This document shows positions 23,440-31,810 of a stretch of DNA of 37,953 nucleotides, piece by piece. A program made the translations under genes and the position numbers. The stretch covers positions 77,168 to 115,120 of the forward strand of contig NZ_LKEH01000031.1 of NCBI RefSeq assembly GCF_001642795.1, given 5' to 3'. Position 1 is the first letter of the stretch. Each line of letters opens with the position of its first letter. The DNA is from Pseudomonas viridiflava. GTDB lineage: Bacteria; Pseudomonadota; Gammaproteobacteria; Pseudomonadales; Pseudomonadaceae. The notes under the pieces were generated by a model. It saw only the letters and a list, made by a program, of their open reading frames with translations. It had not been told where the DNA came from and did no database searches.

Positions 23440-26181
23440 TTACTCGACAGTCTGATCGAACACGCCGCCGGTCTTCACCGGTGGCTTCTCGACGTTCACC
23501 GAGTTCAGCGCCGAACGTGGCAGCGGGTTGCTGGTGGTGGTCGAGAGTTCCTGGCGGAACGAGTTGGTCAGTTTGGCATTCAGGCGAATGTCCTGCGACG
23601 AAGCACCCAGCGACAGGTTGAAGGTGTCGGCATCGACCACCCACTGGTTGGTCTTGGTGTCGAAGTAGGCCAGCGAGCGATCGTTGAGCTCGATGGTCAC
23701 GCGCTTGCTTTCACCCGGCTTGAGGAACACCTTCTTGTAGCCTTTGAGTTCCTTGATCGGGCGTTCGACTTTCGGGTTCTGCTGACCGACATACAGCTGC
23801 GCCACTTCCGAACCGCCCACCTTGCCGGTGTTGGTCAGGTCGAACGACACCTTGATCGGCGTGTTGCCCACCGCAACGCCAGGCGTCACGCTGATGTTGC
23901 TGTAGCCGAAGGTGGTGTACGACAGGCCATAGCCGAACGGATACAGCGGCTTGATGCCTTTCTTCTCGTAGCCGCGATAACCCAGCATCAGGTCATCCTT
24001 GTAGCTCATTTCGGCCAGCGAGTTCTGGTTGTCGAATTTCGGGAAGGTCTCGAAAATCGGGTTGTCTTCGATGTTGCGTTCGATACTGATCGGCAGCTTG
24101 CCCGACGGGTTGACCTTGCCGAACAGAATTTCAGCCAGTGCCTGACCGCCGTTCTGGCCAGGGTAGAACGCGTGCAGCGCTACCGGAACCTGTTCGATCC
24201 AGTCGCTCATCTTCAGACCGGTACCGCCAAACATCGTGACGACGGTGTTCGGGTTGACCTTGGCGATGCTCTGGATCAACTGGCTCTGGTACTCAGGCAG
24301 ATCGAAGCTGTGGTCGAAACCTTCACCTTCGTATTCGCTGCTGTTACCCACTGCCACCACGACTGCGTCGTAGGCCGACAGATCCTGAGGCGCGTTCAGC
24401 GACGCCCAGCTCATCTGTACGCCCACCAGGCCGCCCATGGTCGACAGGTAGCCGGCACGGCGCGAGTATTCAAGCTTCACGTCGTAGGACTGACCCGCCT
24501 GCAGGCTGATCTTGGCGAATTCCGGGATGGTTGGCGGAATGCTGTTGCCCGGCAGCGGCTTGCCGTCACCGTTGTCGATGATCAGCTTGCCGTTGACCCA
24601 CAGGCGCACGGCGCCGTCAGCACGAACCTTGAAGACCTGCTCGCCGCTTTCGGTCGGTGTGATCTTGCCGGTGTAGCGGATCGAGGTCGAAGAGGTATCG
24701 CCGTTGAGCGAGCCTGCGGTCGAGCCTTTGCTGGTGTACGGGTCGGAACCGGACAGGTTGCTTTCGAACGGCAGGTCCTTGTCGTTGGCCCAATCCAGAT
24801 CGACATGCTGCTCGGTACGGGTCACGGCAGCATCGCCGGACCAGTTGGCATTGCTGAAGTACTCGGCCTTCATGCCCTGGATGTCTTTGCCCGCCTGGTC
24901 AGTGCTGCTCCAGGTGGTGGTGGTCGGGTCCAGCGACAGGCCGTCGATGAATTCAACCTTGGCGTTTGGCGCCATCTGCTGCAGACCGCTCAGCTCGCTG
25001 ATGTAATGGCTGGCCATGACATTGGCGCTGCCGAAACCGGTAGGCGGCGCGTACTTGGCCAGGTTGCCGACCACGGCGATGCGCTTGGCTTTCTGCTTGT
25101 TCAGCGGCAGCAGGTTGTTCTGGTTCTTGAGCAGCACGATGCCTTCACGGGCAGCGTTCAGGGCGACCTTGTTGCTGGTTGCGCTGTTCATGTTGTGCAG
25201 GGTCGACGGGGTCTTGCTGTCGAACTTGTACAGGTAGATCTGCTTGAGGATGCGACGGACCTTGTCGTCGATGGTTGCCGCGCTCAGTTCACCGCTGTCC
25301 AGGTAAGGCTTGAGAACAGTGCTGTTCATCTGGAAGCCCATCATGTCCAGGTCGGTGCCCGCCTGAGCGGCGTCCAGACCATGAACCACAGCGTTGTAGT
25401 CGCTCTGCACGAAGCCCTTGTAGCCCCATTCCTTCTTCAGGATCTGGCTGATCAGGTGATCGTTTTCGCAGGCGAATTCGCCATTCACTTTCTGGAACGC
25501 GCACATCATCATCGCGACGTTGCCGTTCTTCGACGCCGATTCGAACGCAGGCAGCGACATTTCGCGCAGTACACGCTCGCTCATGATCTGGTCGAGGTTG
25601 AAGCGGTTGCTTTCCTGGTCGTTGGCCGCGTAGTGCTTGGCGTTGGCCCACACACCACGGGACTGGATACCGTTGATCACGCCTGGCGCCAGGCTGGCGC
25701 CGAGGAACGGATCTTCACCGGACAGGTATTCGAACGCACGGCCGCCGTAGGGCATACGGTACAGGTTGACGCCAGGGCCGGTGACGAACTGATAGCCGCC
25801 GACTGCCGTGTCATAACCCAGCGCACGGCCCAGGTCGATGGCGCGACGTGGGTTCCAGGTGGCAGCAAGGTTGGGGCCGGACGGATAAACCACGCCCTGC
25901 GCGTTGCCTTCGCTGGTGTAACGCACACCGACACCGCCGTCGGCGCCGTGAATCTGCGGCACGCCGTAGTTGGAGAGGGGTTTCACATCCCAGCCGCCCG
26001 TACCACCGATATAGGCCAGCTTTTCTTCCTGGGTCATCTTGTCCAGCGTCTTCTGTGCCGCTTTTTCAGCACGGGCTTCCCGTGCCTGCAGCGTCGAAGC
26101 GTCAGCAGCATGCACCTGCGACACAGCCAGCGCCAGCAAGGCCAGTGCGGAATGCGCACCCATCATCTTTCGCTTATTCAT
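23440..26181 (-). CDS. Exported GH3 beta-glucosidase with PA14 domain
   Basis: A 913-residue glycoside hydrolase family 3 enzyme that would release glucose, or a similar sugar, from beta-linked plant or microbial glucosides. A signal peptide (MNKRKMMGAHSALALLALAV, cut after VHA) directs it out of the cytoplasm. The N-terminal TIM-barrel domain has the KHYAANDQE segment (182-190) and the nucleophile Asp261 in GFVQSDYNAV. A PA14 sugar-binding insert (about 435-600, GMKAEYFSNANWSG onward) interrupts the second domain, and a fibronectin-III-like domain ends the protein. The ATG at 26181 is chosen for its signal peptide and the TTGGAGAG before it; the frame is open to 26232. It has its own 483-base upstream gap and may be T2SS cargo. 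Confidence 0.92.
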   Translation of the reverse strand: MNKRKMMGAHSALALLALAVSQVHAADASTLQAREARAEKAAQKTLDKMTQEEKLAYIGGTGGWDVKPLSNYGVPQIHGADGGVGVRYTSEGNAQGVVYPSGPNLAATWNPRRAIDLGRALGYDTAVGGYQFVTGPGVNLYRMPYGGRAFEYLSGEDPFLGASLAPGVINGIQSRGVWANAKHYAANDQESNRFNLDQIMSERVLREMSLPAFESASKNGNVAMMMCAFQKVNGEFACENDHLISQILKKEWGYKGFVQSDYNAVVHGLDAAQAGTDLDMMGFQMNSTVLKPYLDSGELSAATIDDKVRRILKQIYLYKFDSKTPSTLHNMNSATSNKVALNAAREGIVLLKNQNNLLPLNKQKAKRIAVVGNLAKYAPPTGFGSANVMASHYISELSGLQQMAPNAKVEFIDGLSLDPTTTTWSSTDQAGKDIQGMKAEYFSNANWSGDAAVTRTEQHVDLDWANDKDLPFESNLSGSDPYTSKGSTAGSLNGDTSSTSIRYTGKITPTESGEQVFKVRADGAVRLWVNGKLIIDNGDGKPLPGNSIPPTIPEFAKISLQAGQSYDVKLEYSRRAGYLSTMGGLVGVQMSWASLNAPQDLSAYDAVVVAVGNSSEYEGEGFDHSFDLPEYQSQLIQSIAKVNPNTVVTMFGGTGLKMSDWIEQVPVALHAFYPGQNGGQALAEILFGKVNPSGKLPISIERNIEDNPIFETFPKFDNQNSLAEMSYKDDLMLGYRGYEKKGIKPLYPFGYGLSYTTFGYSNISVTPGVAVGNTPIKVSFDLTNTGKVGGSEVAQLYVGQQNPKVERPIKELKGYKKVFLKPGESKRVTIELNDRSLAYFDTKTNQWVVDADTFNLSLGASSQDIRLNAKLTNSFRQELSTTTSNPLPRSALNSVNVEKPPVKTGGVFDQTVE

Positions 26182-26368
26182 ACAGCTCTCCAACGACATT
26201 TCAATTAAAAGTTTTCCCACAGGCAGCCGCATTATTCAGCGTCTGGCTGTGTTCTTTTCTTTAGGCAACAGTGACCCGTAATCGCGACTTTCGCTGTTAT
26301 TGCAGCGTGCGATTCGTGGACTTTTTCAATCAAGTTTCACGTTTTAGTTATTATGTTTTATATTGCTT

Positions 26369-26404
26369 AAAGTGCCATCACTGCGCTATCATTGATGGCA
26401 CTTT
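26369..26404. repeat. Perfect 12-bp inverted repeat upstream of GH3
   Basis: AAAGTGCCATCA (26369-26380) is repeated perfectly as TGATGGCACTTT (26393-26404) with a 12-base spacer. It lies about 190 bases upstream of the GH3 start. No T-run follows on either side, so an operator or an RNA stem is likelier than a terminator. Confidence 0.55.
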
Positions 26405-26453
26405 GAATTTGCAAAGCGTTACAATTAAGTCGAAATTCAGGCGTTAATGTCAA

Positions 26454-26489
26454 ACAAAAGCGTATTTTTCTTGCTTTTGTGGTTTTTTT
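26454..26489 (+). terminator. Terminator-like hairpin with long T-run
   Basis: ACAAAAGC (26454-26461) pairs with GCTTTTGT (26473-26480) and is followed by GGTTTTTTTC. The stem is A/T-rich and therefore weak, but the T-run is long. No gene ends before it on the plus strand, so it could end a small RNA or an antisense transcript. Confidence 0.5.
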
Positions 26490-26509
26490 CTTACACTTCA
26501 GGAACTCTT

Positions 26510-26542
26510 CTTAAACCTACTGGTCGATGGGTTTAAGATTTT
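26510..26542 (+). terminator. Second terminator-like hairpin
   Basis: CTTAAACC (26510-26517) pairs perfectly with GGTTTAAG (26530-26537), followed by ATTTTTC. It stands about 50 bases after the first such hairpin, again with no gene before it on plus. Confidence 0.5.
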
Positions 26543-26664
26543 TCAGGTGCGCTCTGGTCTCTGTTCTGTTTCCAGTAGTGGCACTGTGGTGTTCTTTCCG
26601 ATCTTTATCGTTAATGGCCCTTCCTGTCGGAGGGCTTATTGTTTTATCCAGTGGAGTAATTGTT

Positions 26665-26892
26665 ATGAAGTTGTCCAACATGGCAGCAGGTGTGATTGCG
26701 GGTCTGGCATTGAGTGGTGCTGTTTTCGCAGCCGAAGCGACTGATACCGATGCAGCGTCGGGTGCCAGTGATTCGACCGTGATGACCCAGACCACCGATG
26801 CAAAAGCGGCGCAAAAGGCGCAGCAGCAGAAGACTCAAACCACAAAAGGTGGGCGTCCACAGAACGCAACGCCTCAGAAACAGTCAAACTGA
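26665..26892 (+). CDS. Small secreted Gln/Thr/Ala-rich protein of unknown function
   Basis: A 75-residue protein with a clear signal peptide (MKLSNMAAGVIAGLALSGAV, cut after FAA) and a mature part of about 52 residues. The mature part is polar and disordered-looking: acidic and Ser/Thr-rich at first, then Lys/Gln-rich. It has no cysteine and no recognisable domain. TGGAGT, eight bases before the ATG, supports this start over the open frame that begins at 26527. It lies 82 bases before gspE on the same strand and may be cotranscribed with the T2SS operon. I do not recognise it. Confidence 0.7.
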   Translation: MKLSNMAAGVIAGLALSGAVFAAEATDTDAASGASDSTVMTQTTDAKAAQKAQQQKTQTTKGGRPQNATPQKQSN

Positions 26893-26974
26893 CCGTTTGA
26901 TGCTTCTGACCACGGCTCTCGCGGTGCCTTTCAAAGGCGGGTGAGGGTCGTGAACCTGTCCCTCCGAGCAGTAG

Positions 26975-28711
26975 ATGTTCTTGCCCATGCAGCCAATTCC
27001 CGTCGATGCCACTCGAATACTGATCCCCGATGCAGGGCAGGTGTGTGCCTGGCTGACGGAAAATGCCGGCCTCAAGCCTCAGGATCTGGAGCGCGCCCAG
27101 CGTTTGCAGCAGGAGTCCGAAGGCACTGAGCTGCTGGGATTGCTGACACGCCTCGGGCTGGTGTCCGAGTTCGAGCTTGCACGGGCTTGGGCCGCACTGT
27201 TGAACGCGCCATTATTAATGGCCGAAGCACTGCCGCCGATGCTGGACCCGTTGCCCCCGCTGACCGAGCGGTTCATGCGCCAGTATCAGGTGGTGCCGGT
27301 CGGCTGGGGCGAGGACGGGGTGCAAGTGCTGAGCGCCAACCCCAGCGTGTTGTATCCGTTTGAAGCGATTGCCTACGCCTGTGAGGTGGCGGTGCAGGTT
27401 TCAGTTGGTCCACGCAACGAAGTGGAAACCCTGATCGAGCGTTATTACGGCCAGGGCCGCTCGGCGATGGGCACGCTGATCGAGAACCTCGACGACGAAG
27501 GCGGCTCGCTGGAGGACATCGAGCACCTCAAGGACCTGGCGTCCGAAGCGCCGGTCATTCGCCTGGTCAACCTGATTCTGCAACGCGCCGTCGAGCAGCG
27601 TGCGTCTGACATTCATATCGAGCCGTTCGAAAGCCAGCTCAAGGTGCGTTACCGCATCGATGGCGTGCTTCACGAGGCCGAAGCGCCGCCGTCCAGTTCG
27701 TCTGCGGCAGTGATTTCCCGCGTGAAGATCATGGCCCGGCTCGACATCGCCGAGCGCCGCCTGCCGCAGGACGGGCGGATCATGCTGCGTATTCAAGGCA
27801 AGGAACTGGACCTGCGGGTCTCGACCGTGCCGACCAGTTTTGGCGAATCCGTGGTCATGCGTCTGCTGGATCGTCAGACCATCGATTTCGATTTCCCCAG
27901 CCTGGGTTTCGACGGCGAGCGCCTCGACCACTTTCTCGATGTGCTCGAACGGCCTCACGGTATTCTGCTGGTTACCGGCCCCACCGGCTCCGGCAAGACC
28001 ACCACGCTCTACACCGCGCTGTCACGGCTCAATACCTCCGAGCGCAAGATCATCACCGTTGAAGATCCGGTGGAATACCAGCTTGAAGGCATCAATCAGA
28101 TTCAGGTCAAACCGGCCATCGGTCTGGACTTTGCCGGAGCGCTGCGCTCCATCGTGCGTCAGGACCCGGACGTGATCATGATTGGTGAGATGCGCGACCT
28201 TGAAACCTGCCGCATCGCCATTCAGTCGTCGCTGACCGGTCACCTGGTGCTTTCCACCCTGCACACCAACAGTGCGGCGGCGAGTATCACCCGTCTGCTG
28301 GACATGGGCGTCGAAAGCTACCTGATTGCTTCAACCGTCAACGGCATTCTGGCGCAGCGGCTGGTCCGTCGCCTTGACCCGGAAACCCGCGAAGCCTTCG
28401 AAGCGCCGCCTGAGCTGATTGCCGAGCATGGCCTCGAACGGTTCACCGACGAACGCCCGATCCGCCTGTACCGGCCGCGATCCGATGCGCCGGGCGGCGG
28501 ATATCGTGGCCGCAGTGCGATCACCGAACTGCTGGTCATGAATGAAGAGCTGCGCAGCCTGCTCATGCGCCATGCCGATGCGTCCACGCTGGAGGAGGCG
28601 GCCCGTCGCGGTGGTTTGCGCACGCTGCATGAAGAAGGCCTGCGTCAGGCGGTGGCCGGGGTCACCTCGCTGGAAGAAGTGCTGCGCGTCACACGGGGTG
28701 AAGGCTCATGA
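26975..28711 (+). CDS. gspE: T2SS assembly ATPase GspE
   Basis: A 578-residue cytoplasmic ATPase that drives pseudopilus assembly. The N-terminal domain (about 20-160) binds GspL in the family. The ATPase core has Walker A GPTGSGKT at 335-342, the Asp box around VEDPVEY, Walker B IMIGE at 401-405, and the His box LSTLHTNSAAA. The zinc-binding four-cysteine motif usually found near the C-terminus of GspE is missing: the corresponding stretch reads LYRPRSDAPGGGYRGRSAITEL without cysteines. The ribosome site is weak; a second ATG five codons in is an alternative start. It is the first gene of a tight operon, and its stop overlaps the gspF start. Confidence 0.95.
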   Translation: MFLPMQPIPVDATRILIPDAGQVCAWLTENAGLKPQDLERAQRLQQESEGTELLGLLTRLGLVSEFELARAWAALLNAPLLMAEALPPMLDPLPPLTERFMRQYQVVPVGWGEDGVQVLSANPSVLYPFEAIAYACEVAVQVSVGPRNEVETLIERYYGQGRSAMGTLIENLDDEGGSLEDIEHLKDLASEAPVIRLVNLILQRAVEQRASDIHIEPFESQLKVRYRIDGVLHEAEAPPSSSSAAVISRVKIMARLDIAERRLPQDGRIMLRIQGKELDLRVSTVPTSFGESVVMRLLDRQTIDFDFPSLGFDGERLDHFLDVLERPHGILLVTGPTGSGKTTTLYTALSRLNTSERKIITVEDPVEYQLEGINQIQVKPAIGLDFAGALRSIVRQDPDVIMIGEMRDLETCRIAIQSSLTGHLVLSTLHTNSAAASITRLLDMGVESYLIASTVNGILAQRLVRRLDPETREAFEAPPELIAEHGLERFTDERPIRLYRPRSDAPGGGYRGRSAITELLVMNEELRSLLMRHADASTLEEAARRGGLRTLHEEGLRQAVAGVTSLEEVLRVTRGEGS

Positions 28712-29910
28712 GTCTGTTCAAGTACCGCGCGCTGGATGCGCAGGGCGCGCCGCAGAACGGCACCTTGGAAGCCAGGGATCAGAATGCTGCAGTCGCTGCC
28801 CTGCAAAAGCGCGGCCTGATGGTCTTGCAGGTCGACAGTGCAGGTCTCGGCGGACTGCGTCGTGCGCTGGGCAGCGGCATGCTCAACGGTGCAGCGCTGG
28901 TCAGCTTCACCCAGCAACTGGCGACCTTGCTCGGCGCAGGGCAACCACTGGAACGCTCGCTTGGCATTCTGCTCAAGCAGCCCGGCCAGCCCCAGACCCG
29001 TGCGTTGATCGAGCGTATTCGCGAGCAGGTCAAGGCCGGCAAGCCATTGTCCGTGGCGCTGGAAGAAGAGGGCAGCCAGTTCTCACCGCTTTATATCAGC
29101 ATGGTTCGCGCAGGCGAGGCCGGTGGCGCGTTGGAAAGCACCTTGCGTCAATTGAGCGATTATCTGGAGCGCAGTCAGTTGCTGCGCGGCGAAGTGATCA
29201 ATGCACTGATCTATCCGGCGTTTCTGGTGGTCGGCGTGCTCGGTTCGCTGGCCTTGCTGCTGGCGTACGTGGTGCCGCAGTTCGTGCCTATTTTCAAGGA
29301 TCTCGGGGTGCCCATCCCGTTGATTACCGAAGTGATCCTGAACCTCGGACAATTTCTCGGCAGTTACGGGCTGGCGGTGTTCGCCGGTCTGATCGTGCTG
29401 ATCTGGGGACTGGTGATCAGCATGCGTGATCCGCAGCGCCGCGAACGTCATGATCGCCGGGTGCTGGGCATCCGGGTCATCGGCCCGCTGCTGCAACGTA
29501 TCGAGGCCGCACGGCTGACCCGCACGCTGGGCACGTTGTTGAGCAATGGCGTCGCCCTGTTGCAGGCGCTGGTGATTGCCCGTCAGGTCTGCACCAACCG
29601 CGCATTGCAGGCGCAGGTGGAGCAGGCCGCCGAGTCGGTAAAAGGAGGCGGCACGCTGGCGGCCGCGTTTGGTGCGCAACCGTTGCTGCCCGATCTGGCC
29701 CTGCAAATGATCGAAGTCGGCGAACAGGCCGGCGAACTGGACAGCATGCTGCTCAAAGTGGCCGACGTGTTCGACGTCGAAGCCAAGCGCGGCATCGACC
29801 GCATGCTCGCCGCACTGGTCCCGGCGCTCACGGTTGTCATGGCAGGCATGGTAGCTGTGATCATGCTGGCAATCATGCTGCCGCTGATGAGCCTGACCAG
29901 CAATATCTGA
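28708..29910 (+). CDS. gspF: T2SS inner-membrane platform protein GspF
   Basis: A 400-residue protein of the GspF/PilC family, the inner-membrane platform on which the pseudopilus is built. Two repeated cytoplasmic helical domains (about 65-165 and 270-365), each opening with a FTQQLATLLGAGQPLERSL-like pattern, are separated and followed by membrane segments (about 170-190, 220-240 and 370-395). The length matches the usual about 405. The ATG overlaps the gspE stop (ATGA), showing coupling. Confidence 0.95.
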   Translation: MSLFKYRALDAQGAPQNGTLEARDQNAAVAALQKRGLMVLQVDSAGLGGLRRALGSGMLNGAALVSFTQQLATLLGAGQPLERSLGILLKQPGQPQTRALIERIREQVKAGKPLSVALEEEGSQFSPLYISMVRAGEAGGALESTLRQLSDYLERSQLLRGEVINALIYPAFLVVGVLGSLALLLAYVVPQFVPIFKDLGVPIPLITEVILNLGQFLGSYGLAVFAGLIVLIWGLVISMRDPQRRERHDRRVLGIRVIGPLLQRIEAARLTRTLGTLLSNGVALLQALVIARQVCTNRALQAQVEQAAESVKGGGTLAAAFGAQPLLPDLALQMIEVGEQAGELDSMLLKVADVFDVEAKRGIDRMLAALVPALTVVMAGMVAVIMLAIMLPLMSLTSNI

Positions 29911-29935
29911 ATTCATGAACGAGGAAACCATCCCG

Positions 29936-30367
29936 ATGAACCTTAGCCGTACACGCTTTACCCCTGCACGCCGACAAAGCGGCTTCACCTTGCTGGAAAT
30001 GCTCGCGGTCATCGTGCTGCTGGGCATCGTGGCGACCATCGTTGTGCGCCAGGTGGGCGGCAACGTCGACAAGGGCAAATACGGCGCAGGCAAGGCGCAG
30101 CTGGCGAGCCTGGGCATGAAGATCGAAAGCTATGCGCTGGACGTCGGTTCTCCGCCCAAGACCTTGCAACAGTTGACCGACAAGCCTGGCAATGCCGCAG
30201 GCTGGAATGGTCCGTACGCCAAGCCTTCGGACCTGAAAGACCCGTTCGGCCACGCATTTGGTTATCGCTTCCCCGGTCAGCATGGCAGCTTCGACCTGAT
30301 CTTCTACGGACAGGACGGCCAACCCGGCGGCGAAGGTTACAGCGCCGACCTGGGCAACTGGGAGTAA
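29936..30367 (+). CDS. gspG: Major pseudopilin GspG
   Basis: A 143-residue prepilin-like protein. The prepilin peptidase site is RQSG|FTLLEM, cutting after Gly16 and leaving Phe+1 and Glu+5. A hydrophobic helix follows. The C-terminus has DGQPGGEGYSADLGNWE, the calcium-binding loop typical of major pseudopilins. The ATG at 29936 follows GAGGAA; an in-frame ATG at 29915 is less well placed. Pseudopilin order then continues H, I, J, K. Confidence 0.95.
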   Translation: MNLSRTRFTPARRQSGFTLLEMLAVIVLLGIVATIVVRQVGGNVDKGKYGAGKAQLASLGMKIESYALDVGSPPKTLQQLTDKPGNAAGWNGPYAKPSDLKDPFGHAFGYRFPGQHGSFDLIFYGQDGQPGGEGYSADLGNWE

Positions 30368-30375
30368 ATGCCGGT

Positions 30376-30810
30376 ATGAAATCGCCTGTTGCAAGCCGTG
30401 GTTTTACCCTGATGGAAATGCTGGTGGTGCTCGTGTTGATGAGCATCGCTGTCGGCCTCGTGGGTTTCGGTCTGCAGCAGGGGTTGAGCACTGCCAGTGA
30501 GCGTCGTGCGGTCGGTGACATGGTCGAGGCGTTGCGGGCCACGCGGGTTCGGGCCATTGTGACCGGTCAACCGGCACGCACCGAATTCGACCTGCGTCAC
30601 CTGACCTTCAAGGCACCGGGCAAGCGTGAACAGCACTGGCCCGCGCATTTGCAGGTGACGATGCAGACGGCGTCCGATCTCGGGTCGGCAGTGGAGTTTT
30701 ACCCGGATGGCGGTTCCAGCGGCGGCAACCTTATGGTCGCTGACGGCGATCGCCGTTGGCGCATCGACATCGGCTGGCTCACCGGCAGTGTCCAGGTGCG
30801 TCCCCTTTAA
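30376..30810 (+). CDS. gspH: Minor pseudopilin GspH
   Basis: A 144-residue protein with the prepilin signature ASRG|FTLMEM (cut after Gly9, Glu at +5), a hydrophobic helix to about residue 32, and a beta-rich remainder with the GspH-like stretch of DLRHLTFKAP. It lies eight bases after gspG, and its TAA overlaps the gspI ATG by one base. In the family it sits in or near the pseudopilus tip and joins the G filament to the I-J-K complex. Confidence 0.9.
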   Translation: MKSPVASRGFTLMEMLVVLVLMSIAVGLVGFGLQQGLSTASERRAVGDMVEALRATRVRAIVTGQPARTEFDLRHLTFKAPGKREQHWPAHLQVTMQTASDLGSAVEFYPDGGSSGGNLMVADGDRRWRIDIGWLTGSVQVRPL

Positions 30811-31181
30811 TGAAAGCGTCGCAGTCCGGGTTCACTCTGCTGGAGATGCTTGCCGCGCTGACCGTGATGGCGGTGTGCAGTGGCGTGCTGCTGGTGGCTT
30901 TCGGGCAGAGCGCACGCTCCCTGCAGCAGGTGTCGCACAGCGATCGTCTTAGCCACGCGGCGCGTACGGTGTTCGATCAGGAAAGCGGCGGTCCGCTTGA
31001 AAACGGAACGCGCAAGGGGCGGGTGGCGGGTATCGACTGGAATCTGGAAATCCGTCAGGTCTCGGGCGGTAACGACCAGGCCAGGCTGTTTCGTCTGGAC
31101 CTGACATTGCTGGAGCATCAGCGGCGCGTGCAGTTCAGTACGTTGCGGCTGCGCGGCGCCGTGACCGGTGCCGGGTCTTGA
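30810..31181 (+). CDS. gspI: Minor pseudopilin GspI
   Basis: A 123-residue protein with the signature SQSG|FTLLEM (cut after Gly7, Glu at +5). The frame is open from 30756 but the ATG at 30810, sharing a base with the gspH stop, begins right before the signature. In the family GspI nucleates the pseudopilus tip complex with J and K. Its stop overlaps the gspJ TTG start. Confidence 0.9.
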   Translation: MKASQSGFTLLEMLAALTVMAVCSGVLLVAFGQSARSLQQVSHSDRLSHAARTVFDQESGGPLENGTRKGRVAGIDWNLEIRQVSGGNDQARLFRLDLTLLEHQRRVQFSTLRLRGAVTGAGS

Positions 31182-31810
31182 AGGGCGCTCAGCGAGGTTT
31201 CACCCTGCTGGAAGTCCTGTTGGTGATCAGTCTTCTGGGTGTGTTGCTGGTGTTGGTGGCCGGTGCCTTGCTGGGGGCCAATCGCGCGGTGCTCAAGGCT
31301 GAGCGCTATACGGTGGGACTGGATGAGATGCGCGCGGCACAGGCGTTTCTGCGCTCGTCCATCAGCCAGGCACTGCCGCTGGACACCTCCGCCGAAGATG
31401 ACGCCAAGAGCGGTTTTTTCGAGGGCACGGCTCAGGATCTCAGGTTCGTGGCCACGCTGCCGGGCGAGTTGGGCGGAGGCATCCAGTTGCATACCCTCGG
31501 GCTCAAAGGGCCTGAGGGTGATCGTGATCTGCAGGTGGCGTTCTCCCGGATCAAAACCTCGGCCAATGGCATCACGCTTGAGCCCTGGGGCGAGCCGCAG
31601 GTGTTATTACACAACGTGCAGTCGTTGAATTTCAGTTACCGTGGCCTGACGCCGAAAGGCAAGCCCACTGGATGGCTGAACGAATGGCCATGGCCGACGC
31701 GCCTGCCGGGTGCAGTGCGCATCGATGCGCAGGTCAAGGGCTCGATTCCCTGGGTCAGCGAAGTGGTCGCCCTGCGTCTGGACCTTTCGGGTGGGGCGGG
31801 CGGCCAGTGA
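31178..31810 (+). CDS. gspJ: Minor pseudopilin GspJ
   Basis: A 210-residue protein with the signature AQRG|FTLLEV (cut after Gly7, Glu at +5). It starts with TTG overlapping the gspI stop (TTGA), a rare start codon supported by the overlap and the tight prepilin leader. The C-terminal part (QSLNFSYRG to VVALRLDLSGG) resembles other GspJ proteins. In the family it forms the tip with I and K. Confidence 0.9.
   Translation: MKGAQRGFTLLEVLLVISLLGVLLVLVAGALLGANRAVLKAERYTVGLDEMRAAQAFLRSSISQALPLDTSAEDDAKSGFFEGTAQDLRFVATLPGELGGGIQLHTLGLKGPEGDRDLQVAFSRIKTSANGITLEPWGEPQVLLHNVQSLNFSYRGLTPKGKPTGWLNEWPWPTRLPGAVRIDAQVKGSIPWVSEVVALRLDLSGGAGGQ

Larger units (their letters stand above)
26182..26664. other. 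AT-rich divergent gap between GH3 and the secretion operon
   Basis: This 483-base gap is much richer in A and T than its surroundings. It has no coding frame with a good start, although a frame is open on plus from 26527. It must hold the promoters of the GH3 gene (minus) and of the small secreted protein gene (plus). It also contains a perfect 12-bp inverted repeat and two terminator-like hairpins facing plus, each annotated separately, so a small RNA is possible. Confidence 0.6.

Noticed and set aside
24172..26208. Long plus-strand open frame of 678 codons opposite the GH3 gene
   Set aside because: The minus-strand GH3 protein has all catalytic motifs and a signal peptide; the plus frame has no family pattern.
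26527..26664. Extended start for the small secreted protein
   Set aside because: It overlaps the second hairpin and would bury the signal peptide; the ATG at 26665 has a ribosome site.
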